DNA of 12,455 nt, from assembly GCA_023382535.1 (NCBI GenBank), contig JAHDWA010000146.1, positions 1-12,455 on the forward strand, read 5' to 3'. The notes below the pieces were generated by a model, which searched no databases, was not told the DNA's origin, and worked only from the letters and a program-made list of their open reading frames with translations. Position numbers and translations under genes: made by a program. Shown here piece after piece: positions 1-6,495 of the stretch. How positions within the stretch are numbered: position 1 is the stretch's first letter; every line of letters starts with the position of its first letter. This DNA comes from Anaerolineae bacterium (GTDB taxonomy: Bacteria; Chloroflexota; Anaerolineae; 4572-78; J111).

Positions 1-3000
1 TACGACCCGGTCGGCAACAAGCTGGCCGAAACCGACCCGGAAGGCCGCACCACCCACTACGTCTACGATGCCCTGGACCGGCTGCTGGCCGTCCGCGATG
101 CCTTGGACGGCGAGCTGACTTATACCTACGACCGGGTCGGCAACCGCTTAGGGATGGTTGATCCTACCGGCAGCGCCACCCACTATCAGTACGATGCCCT
201 CAACCGGCTGGTCGGCATGACCAATGCCCTCAGCCAGACCACTGCTTACACTTATGACGCCGCCGGCAGCCTGCTGAGCGTCACCGACCCTAAAGGCCGT
301 ACCTCTACCTACGGGTACGATGCCCTGAACCGACCGATCAACAGCAGCGACCCGCTCGGCCAGACTACCGTCTTTAGCTACAGCCTGACCGGCAACCTGA
401 CCACTATCACCAACCCGCTCAACCAGACAACCCGCTACACCTATGACACCCTCAACCGGCCTACCGAAGTTCAACGTGGAACGTTCAACGTTCAACATTT
501 TACCTACGACTCCCTGGGCAACCTGCTCAGCCAGACCGACGCCAACAACCACACCACCACCTTTGGCTATGATACCCTCAACCGGCTGATTACAACCACC
601 AACGCCCTGAACGGCGTCACTGTCTACACCTATGATAAAGCCGGCAATCTGCGCCAGAGCGTCAACCCCATGTCACAGACCGTCAATTACACTTACGATG
701 CCCTGGACCGGCTGGTTGAGGTGACTGACCCACTTAACGGCGTAACCGCGTTCAAGTATGACAAGGTGGGCAACCAGATCGAAACCACTGACCCCCTGCT
801 GCGCTCGACCCGCTACGGCTATGACTTGCTCAACCGGCTGACTGTCATCACCGATGCCCTCAACGGCGTGACCACTTATGGCTATGACCCGGCTGGTAAT
901 CAACTCAGCCGCACCGATGCTGAAGGCCGCACCACCACCACCGAGTATGACGCCCTCCACCGGCCCATCAAAACGACCGACCCGCTCTCCGGCCTTACCC
1001 ATTTCAGCTATAATGAAGTGGGCAACCTGGTCCAAATCCAAAATCCCAGGTCACAAATCCAAAATTTCGAATACGACGCCCTGGACCGACTGGTCGTTGC
1101 TACTGACGCCCTCGGCGGGATAACCACTTACAGCTATGATGCCATCGGCAATCTGACTCAACTCGTAAATCCACGCCCATCAGAGGGGCAGTCGCAAATC
1201 GTAAATTATGAATATGACACCCTGAACCGTCTCACCCAAACCACTAATGCCCTGGGTGGGGCAACTCGCTACGAGTACGACAATGTTGGTAACCTCATCC
1301 GCCAGAGCGATCCGCTGGGCCTGGTTGTCGCTACTACTTACGATGCCCTTAACCGGCCCACGCAGGTTCAACGTGGAATGTCCAACGTTCAACACTTTAC
1401 CTACGACGCTGTGGGCAACCTGCTCAGTCAAACCGACGCCAATGGTCACACTACTACTTATGACTACGATCGTTTGAACCGTGTCAAGCAGGTAACTGAT
1501 CCGCTCGGCCAGAGTACCCGCTTTGAATACGACCCCCTGAGCAACCTCAAGGCCGTAATTGACCCGCTCGACCGGCGCACCCACTACACTTACGACGACT
1601 TGTATCGTTTAGAAGCTGTGACCGACCCACTCAACCGCATGACTCAGTATGCCTATGATAAAGTAGGCAACCAGACCGGTCTGACCGATACCGAAGGGAT
1701 AACGACACGCTACGAATACGACGCCTTGAGCCGCCTGGCTCAAGTGACTCAAAATTACATCAACGGCGGCCCGCAAGATGCCACCACCAATGTTACCACC
1801 CGCTTTGAGTATGATGCCCTCGGCAATCTGACCAAGCTGGTTGACCCGCTCCAGCATGAGCAGACCTTTGCCTACGATGCCCTGAACCGGGTGGTTGCCA
1901 AGCGGGACGCTCTGCTCCACGAAACTGCATATGATTACGATGCCCTGGGCAATGTCACCCAAATCGTAAATCCACGCCTATCAGATGGGCAGTCTGAAAT
2001 CGTAAATCTCCACTACGACGCTCTCAACCGTCTGACCTCCCTGGCCCGTCCCGATGAGACGGTCAGCTTCAGCTACGATGCCGCCGGTAACCGCCTCTCG
2101 ATGAGCGACTCTATCGGCACCACCACCTACGAGTATGATGACCTATACCGCTTAACTCAGGTCACTCAACCCGCGCCAACCGGCGGCCAGCCCTCCGTCG
2201 TCGGCTACAGCTACGATGCCAAAGGCAACCGCGCCGCCCTAACCTACCCCGACGGCACTCAAATAGCCTACACCTACGATGCCGCCGACCGGCTGACCCA
2301 AATCACAGACTGGAGCGGAGGCCCGACCCGTTTTAGCTACGACGGCGCGGGCCAGCTTACGCAGAAGATCCTGCCCAACGACATCGCTTCTACCTATGAG
2401 TACGACACTGCCGGCCAACTGACCCTCCTGACTCACACCCAACCCCTGACCTCCGATCCCCAACCCCTACTGTTAGCCAGTTATGCCTACACTTACGACG
2501 ATGCCGGCAACCGCATCCAGGCCGTCGAAACGGTGCTCAACCAGATCTTTACCCCGACTGCCGTCTTTACGGCTGCCCCGGCGAGCGGCGTTGTACCCCT
2601 GCCCGTCACCTTCACCAGCACCTTCACCTACGCGACCCATCTGACCTGGGACTTCGGCGACGGCATTACCCAAACCATCCCCATCCCCTCCCCCCTCTCA
2701 GGGGGGACTGAGGGGGGTCTGACCACAACGCATCTCTATACGCAAGCCGGTCTCTACACCGTCACCCTGACCGCCGCCAATGACGGGGCTGCCTACAGCT
2801 TCACCCGCACTGCCTACATCGCCGCACTGCCTGCCGGGGCTTTTGTAGAGGTGAACGGCCTGCTGGTCATAGAGGCCGAGAACTTTGACCGGCGCAGCAG
2901 CGGGACAACTCACGACTGGCTGCTCAAAACCGGGCAGGCCGGCTACACCGGCACGTCGTACCTCCAACCCCTGCCCGATATTGACACCCTGTACTCCCCT

Positions 3001-6000
3001 GAGGCGATCGGCAGCAGCCCGCAGGTGGATTACCCGCTCTACTTCACTACCCCCGGCACTTATACCGTCTGGCTGCGCGGCTTCCCGGCCAATGCCGCCG
3101 GAGACTCGGTTCATATAGGGCTGGCCCCATTGGCTGACCCTTCAGTGTTGCAATTAATTTCAGTGACCGGTTTTGCTATCCGAAATTGGAATTGGACGAG
3201 TGACTCTGCGAATGGCGGAGTGGCGACCTTCATTGTCCCTGCGCCCGGCCCTTACACCCTGACCCTCTGGATGCGCGAAGATGGCCTGCGCCTGGATCGC
3301 CTGCTGCTCGTCACCGGCACAACTTACCTCCCCAACGGCGACGGTCCCGCCGAGAGCCAGCGGGCCGGCGAAAACTTCCAACTCTTCGGAGCTCCGGCTT
3401 CGAGAGTACAGCAGGCGTTGGTCGTGAGAAGATGGGAAGGATGGAAGGCTGGAGGGCTGGAAGATAGAACTCAGCTATCTTCTATCCACTACCTACCATC
3501 CTCTGACTTCACTCATTCTCCCTTCGCCCAAGATCCGACTCTCCTCCTCGTGTCCCCCCTGGCCGCCGCCGCGCCCCTGGCCGGCCGGCGCAAGGGGCGG
3601 CGCTTGGCCTGGTTGGTCCTGTTCATTCTGCTGCTCCTGGGCCTGTTCGCCGCCGGCACGGCCATTGCGGCAGATGTGACCGCCGAAAAGGATTCAGCAT
3701 TGAGTGTTGAACCCTTAACGCCTTTCGCCTCTTCGCCTCTCGCCTCCTCGCTCCCCCAATTCCAGGTCAGCTCTGCGGGCACGGTCACAACCACCTACAG
3801 CTACGACCCGCTCTACCGCTTAACCGGCGCAAGCAGCAGTGATGGCAGCGCCTTCGCCTACACCTACGATGCCGCTGGCAACCGCTTGACTTATAACGTC
3901 AACGGCAGCGAGGCAGCCGCCTACACTTACAATGCCGCCAATTGGCTGACCGAAGTCAGGAGCCAGGCGTCAGTCAGCAGTTATGAGTATGACGCCAATG
4001 GCAACCTTTTGAGTGATGGGACTTACTCCTACAACTATGACAGCGCCAACCGCCTGACCAGCCTCACCTCATTGGCTGACACAATGAACTTCGTTTACAA
4101 CGGCGAAGGCGTCCGGGTGGCCCAAATCGCCAATGGCCAGCACACCGCGTATGTTCAGGATATAGCGGCTGCACTGCCCCAGGTATTGGTCGCTCAACAA
4201 AGCCACACCCTCTCCAAGCACTTGCGTGGCCTCGGCCTGATCGCCGAAGAGCGCAGCGATATCGGCCCCAACACCTCCGCACCAGCGTGGCAGTATCACC
4301 TGCCCGACGCCCTGGGCAGCGTGCGTCAAATCGCCGATCCAAGCGGCCAACTTCTCCTGAGCCAACGCTTCGACCCGTTTGGTAATCTCTGGCAGCGGTC
4401 GTCGGCCGGCGGTCCGCGGTCTGCCTTCGGTTTCGCCGGGGAGGAACAAGACCCGGCCAGCGGCCAGCTCTTTCTGCGGGCCAGGACCTACAACCCCGTT
4501 ACCGGCCGCTTCCTGCAAGCCGACCCGGTGCCGGGCAGCCCCACCGACCCGCGCACCCTTCATCACTACAGCTACGCTTTCAATAACCCAGTCAACTACA
4601 CCGATCCCAGTGGGCTGATGCCGCCGTGGTTGGGGCAGTTCGACAGCCAGGCTCTTACCCGTGTTGGCCCCAACAGCTACGCGCCGGCTCCGCCCACCCA
4701 AGGGGGACCCGGTTACTACCACCCCTTTAGCCACGGCGTTCCGGCGCGGTCGGTCAACGGGGCGGATGCCGGGGCCTGGCTCACCCGCAGTGATGTTCAC
4801 GCCCGCCAGCAGAGTCAGGGCTTCCGGCCAAAACAGTGCGGCTTCAGCGATGTCTTATTTGGCTTTGGCAGCTCGGCGCTGAACGGCAACCTGCTCAAAG
4901 ACAGCTTTGAGTTTGCCCAGCATGGCCGCGAAATCGCGCTTTCCATTATGCCTATGGCCATGTGGGAGTTGGGCTTCCAACTGGCGATCGGTTTCAGTCC
5001 CTTCGACTGGCTGTACGATCTTGGTTCGCTCGTGACCGGCCGGGATATTGTCAGCGGAGAGGCTCTGAGCCAATGGGAAAAGGCAGCTATCGTGGCCGGC
5101 TTCCTCACTCTGGGTTTCGGGGATGATGTGATCGAGGCAGGCAATGCTCTGAAGAAGCTCAAAGCGTTGGATGAAGCGGCAGCGGCCAGTAAGGCAGGCA
5201 AGAAACTGCTTGGCAACCTGGTAGACGTATCTCAAACGAAGGGGGTCCGGGATAATCTGGGCGAATTATCCAAACAGGGACTAAACTCGCTGAGTGGGCT
5301 GTCAAAAGGTGCGGATGAGGCAGCGGGGGCTGTGGCCCCTGTTAGAAGGGGGGCCAGTCACACCGATGAGATGGCCGAGGCCGTTCTTGATACCAGGCGC
5401 GGCTTAAGTCACTTAGACGACGTGCCAGCCAGCCGCCTGGACGACCTGGACACATTGATGGGCAAGCGGCCTGTTTTCAGCCAGGTAGAGACGCGCCGGA
5501 TGTTATCCGGCGGCTCTGACCAAGCTCTGAGCCATCGTCTCTTAAAGGATAGGTATTCGAAATATCAAGAGAACCTGAACCTTTTGCGCCAAAGAGAAGC
5601 AAGATATGGCGGGAATGCACCGATGGCTCTCCTTGATCAAATCCACGACTACGAACATGCCATTGCATCGGCTGAAAAGGCATGGGCCGGTAAGATCAGT
5701 GTCCAAAAATTCGCCGCTGAAACCAACCACCTTCGGCTTAATACTTCTTTTAACCGATGGGCCGATAACCTGCAAACACCGGATGATTTCCGCGGCGTCC
5801 TTAAGCAGCTTCACAAGAATCGTGGCATTTTAGAAGAAAGGGCAGCAAAATATGGCGGAATGCCGCCTCTTGAACTCGTCAACCAAATTGATGACTACAA
5901 ATCGGCGATTGGCTCAGCCGAAGACGTACTGGCAGGCACGCGCAGTATTCAAGAATTCGTTGAGGGAACGAGCGACCTCATTCTTGATCTCCCCTCACCT

Positions 6001-6495
6001 TCGAAGCTAAAGAGGCTGATGCGTACCCAGAATGATTTCCAACGGGAACTTCTACGGCTTCAGAAGAACCTTAATATTTTGAATGAAAGAGAAGCTAATT
6101 TTGGCAGGAACGCACCCCTACAACTGTTAAGCCAAATCGAAGACTATAGATTGGCGATTGGCTCAGCCAAAGGAGTACTGGCAGGCAAGTTGAGTGTTCA
6201 AGAATTTAGAAAGGGAATCGCAAATCTTAATCTTAATTCCCCTTCAGCTTCCATCCTTAGGCGACCGCTAAATACTCGGGCTGATTTCGAGGGGGCGCTG
6301 CTACAATTTCATAAGAACCGTAACATTTTGCAAGAAAGGGCCGCAAAATTTGGCAGCATTGACGTGCCTTTACCCTTACAGAATCAAATCCGGGATTATG
6401 AAAGTGCTATTGGCTTGGTCGAAGAAGTACGGGCAGGCCGGCTCACTGTTCAAGAATTTAGAAAGGGGGTCATACCCTTAATTCTTGATTATTAA
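1..6495 (+). CDS. Giant RHS/YD-repeat protein with PKD, carbohydrate-binding-like and repeat-built C-terminal tip (5' partial)
   Basis: The frame is open from base 1 to TAA at 6493-6495, giving 2,164 visible residues. The first ORF-like start (TTG at 103) lies inside a YD repeat, so the true start is upstream of the window. Domains by visible residue: YD repeats 1-840; PKD about 851-946 with WDFGDG at 883-888; a CBM6-like carbohydrate-binding region about 949-1119 opening with EAEN; a linker with an Arg/Lys-rich stretch and membrane helix 1202-1224; second YD block about 1264-1377; RHS core with PDALGSVRQ near 1435, GRFLQADP near 1502 and DPSGL at 1535-1539. After the core come a pre-toxin-like segment (1669-1687, LVTGRD..SGE) and four 82-83-residue repeats to the end. 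RHS proteins form a YD-repeat shell carrying a variable tip, often a toxin, delivered outside the cell. No nuclease or deaminase motif is recognisable in this tip, so a toxin role is unproven; an adhesin or surface role is the alternative. Confidence 0.93.
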   Translation, partial: YDPVGNKLAETDPEGRTTHYVYDALDRLLAVRDALDGELTYTYDRVGNRLGMVDPTGSATHYQYDALNRLVGMTNALSQTTAYTYDAAGSLLSVTDPKGRTSTYGYDALNRPINSSDPLGQTTVFSYSLTGNLTTITNPLNQTTRYTYDTLNRPTEVQRGTFNVQHFTYDSLGNLLSQTDANNHTTTFGYDTLNRLITTTNALNGVTVYTYDKAGNLRQSVNPMSQTVNYTYDALDRLVEVTDPLNGVTAFKYDKVGNQIETTDPLLRSTRYGYDLLNRLTVITDALNGVTTYGYDPAGNQLSRTDAEGRTTTTEYDALHRPIKTTDPLSGLTHFSYNEVGNLVQIQNPRSQIQNFEYDALDRLVVATDALGGITTYSYDAIGNLTQLVNPRPSEGQSQIVNYEYDTLNRLTQTTNALGGATRYEYDNVGNLIRQSDPLGLVVATTYDALNRPTQVQRGMSNVQHFTYDAVGNLLSQTDANGHTTTYDYDRLNRVKQVTDPLGQSTRFEYDPLSNLKAVIDPLDRRTHYTYDDLYRLEAVTDPLNRMTQYAYDKVGNQTGLTDTEGITTRYEYDALSRLAQVTQNYINGGPQDATTNVTTRFEYDALGNLTKLVDPLQHEQTFAYDALNRVVAKRDALLHETAYDYDALGNVTQIVNPRLSDGQSEIVNLHYDALNRLTSLARPDETVSFSYDAAGNRLSMSDSIGTTTYEYDDLYRLTQVTQPAPTGGQPSVVGYSYDAKGNRAALTYPDGTQIAYTYDAADRLTQITDWSGGPTRFSYDGAGQLTQKILPNDIASTYEYDTAGQLTLLTHTQPLTSDPQPLLLASYAYTYDDAGNRIQAVETVLNQIFTPTAVFTAAPASGVVPLPVTFTSTFTYATHLTWDFGDGITQTIPIPSPLSGGTEGGLTTTHLYTQAGLYTVTLTAANDGAAYSFTRTAYIAALPAGAFVEVNGLLVIEAENFDRRSSGTTHDWLLKTGQAGYTGTSYLQPLPDIDTLYSPEAIGSSPQVDYPLYFTTPGTYTVWLRGFPANAAGDSVHIGLAPLADPSVLQLISVTGFAIRNWNWTSDSANGGVATFIVPAPGPYTLTLWMREDGLRLDRLLLVTGTTYLPNGDGPAESQRAGENFQLFGAPASRVQQALVVRRWEGWKAGGLEDRTQLSSIHYLPSSDFTHSPFAQDPTLLLVSPLAAAAPLAGRRKGRRLAWLVLFILLLLGLFAAGTAIAADVTAEKDSALSVEPLTPFASSPLASSLPQFQVSSAGTVTTTYSYDPLYRLTGASSSDGSAFAYTYDAAGNRLTYNVNGSEAAAYTYNAANWLTEVRSQASVSSYEYDANGNLLSDGTYSYNYDSANRLTSLTSLADTMNFVYNGEGVRVAQIANGQHTAYVQDIAAALPQVLVAQQSHTLSKHLRGLGLIAEERSDIGPNTSAPAWQYHLPDALGSVRQIADPSGQLLLSQRFDPFGNLWQRSSAGGPRSAFGFAGEEQDPASGQLFLRARTYNPVTGRFLQADPVPGSPTDPRTLHHYSYAFNNPVNYTDPSGLMPPWLGQFDSQALTRVGPNSYAPAPPTQGGPGYYHPFSHGVPARSVNGADAGAWLTRSDVHARQQSQGFRPKQCGFSDVLFGFGSSALNGNLLKDSFEFAQHGREIALSIMPMAMWELGFQLAIGFSPFDWLYDLGSLVTGRDIVSGEALSQWEKAAIVAGFLTLGFGDDVIEAGNALKKLKALDEAAAASKAGKKLLGNLVDVSQTKGVRDNLGELSKQGLNSLSGLSKGADEAAGAVAPVRRGASHTDEMAEAVLDTRRGLSHLDDVPASRLDDLDTLMGKRPVFSQVETRRMLSGGSDQALSHRLLKDRYSKYQENLNLLRQREARYGGNAPMALLDQIHDYEHAIASAEKAWAGKISVQKFAAETNHLRLNTSFNRWADNLQTPDDFRGVLKQLHKNRGILEERAAKYGGMPPLELVNQIDDYKSAIGSAEDVLAGTRSIQEFVEGTSDLILDLPSPSKLKRLMRTQNDFQRELLRLQKNLNILNEREANFGRNAPLQLLSQIEDYRLAIGSAKGVLAGKLSVQEFRKGIANLNLNSPSASILRRPLNTRADFEGALLQFHKNRNILQERAAKFGSIDVPLPLQNQIRDYESAIGLVEEVRAGRLTVQEFRKGVIPLILDY
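469..503 (+). repeat. Heptad island A (GTTCAAC-type) inside a YD linker
   Basis: Five consecutive 7-mers are visible: GTTCAAC, GTGGAAC, GTTCAAC, GTTCAAC, ATTTTAC. They encode the unusual linker QRGTFNVQHF, which has the same length as the ordinary linker between two YD motifs, so the frame and the 21-residue register are kept. A diverged copy lies at 1366-1400. Confidence 0.85.
1034..1068 (+). repeat. Heptad island C (AAATCCA-type) inside a YD linker
   Basis: Five 7-mers follow one another: AAATCCA, AAATCCC, AGGTCAC, AAATCCA, AAATTTC. They encode part of VQIQNPRSQIQNF. The distance between the flanking YD motifs is unchanged compared with normal units. The 7-mer differs from that of islands A and B, so this is a different repeat type in an equivalent protein position. 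Confidence 0.8.
1167..1209 (+). repeat. Heptad island D, paired AAATC heptads around a 22-bp core
   Basis: AAATCCA at 1167-1173 is followed by 22 bp and then by AAATCGT at 1196-1202 and AAATTAT. The same arrangement, with the same 22-bp spacing and a nearly identical core, recurs at 1968-2010. Both copies encode NPR(P/L)S(E/D)GQS(Q/E)IVN and lengthen the YD linker by five residues. Confidence 0.8.
1366..1400 (+). repeat. Heptad island B (GTTCAAC-type), diverged copy of island A
   Basis: The 7-mers GTTCAAC, GTGGAAT, GTCCAAC, GTTCAAC, ACTTTAC occur in order. The surrounding protein (NRPT.VQRG..NVQHFTYD..GNLLSQTDAN.HTTT) matches that around 451-585, so a stretch of about 130 bp was duplicated roughly 900 bp away. 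Confidence 0.85.
1961..2010 (+). repeat. Heptad island E, second copy of the AAATC pair element
   Basis: AAATCGT, AAATCCA, a 22-bp core, then AAATCGT and AAATCTC. The core matches that of island D at all but a few positions. It codes for an in-frame linker between YDALGNV and YDALNRL. Confidence 0.8.
2685..2717 (+). repeat. C-run/G-run hairpin element within the PKD coding region
   Basis: Six C (2690-2695), a 5-base loop TCTCA and six G (2701-2706) form a perfect stem, followed after ACTGA by another six G (2712-2717). A preceding CCCCT provides a second C run. The element is in frame and encodes a Pro/Ser/Gly-rich loop between the WDFGDG strand and the THLY..AGLYTVTL strand of the PKD domain, where a loop insertion would be tolerated. 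Confidence 0.7.
3431..3505 (+). repeat. Fold-back repeat with 8-bp periodic left arm
   Basis: The left arm repeats a G(A/C)TGGAAG-like 8-mer about four times. At the centre GAAGATAG (3460-3467) and CTATCTTC (3475-3482) are perfect inverted copies around a 7-base loop. Farther out GGATGG (3439-3444) pairs with CCATCC (3496-3501). The element lies in frame in the linker after the carbohydrate-binding region and looks like a small non-autonomous or intergenic-type repeat captured by the gene. Confidence 0.6.
5539..6492 (+). repeat. Four tandem 82-83-residue modules forming the RHS tip
   Basis: The shared core is L..L..RxAxx(Y/F)G, a Pro-x2-L turn, then QI.DY..AI and later AG..(S/T).(Q)(K/E)F. 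The (Y/F)G landmarks fall at 5605, 5851, 6100 and 6349, giving periods of 246, 249 and 249 bp. Units run approximately 5539-5784, 5785-6033, 6034-6282 and 6283-6492, the last ending at the stop. DNA identity between units is only moderate, so the duplications are not recent. Each unit looks like a helix-turn-helix hairpin. Similar short helical modules accompany other bacterial signalling and conflict proteins, but that comparison is from memory. Confidence 0.85.

Larger units (their letters stand above)
1..2520 (+). repeat. YD-repeat array, 39 units of about 63 bp in alternating pairs
   Basis: I count 39 YD-type motifs before the PKD domain. The first units begin at 1, 64, 127, 190 and 253, an exact 63-nt (21-codon) period. 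Two flavours alternate, YDxxGN(L/Q/R) and YDxLNR(L/P), so the larger repeat is about 126 bp. Two motifs are variants (YSLTGNL and YNEVGNL). A few linkers in the later part are longer, for example where NPRPSEGQ and NPRLSDGQ add five residues. YD repeats are known to stack as beta strands into a hollow shell. Confidence 0.95.

Noticed and set aside
103..105. TTG at 103 as the start of the RHS gene
   Set aside because: It falls inside a YD repeat and the same frame continues without a stop to base 1, so the gene is cut by the window edge.
1..2520. CRISPR array suggested by regular repeats of about 63 bp
   Set aside because: The period is one continuous coding repeat with variation throughout, there are no identical repeats with unique spacers, and the translation gives YD motifs.
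4069..4800. Minus-strand 243-codon open frame across the RHS core
   Set aside because: It is antisense to the highly conserved RHS core motifs and the product has no family resemblance.
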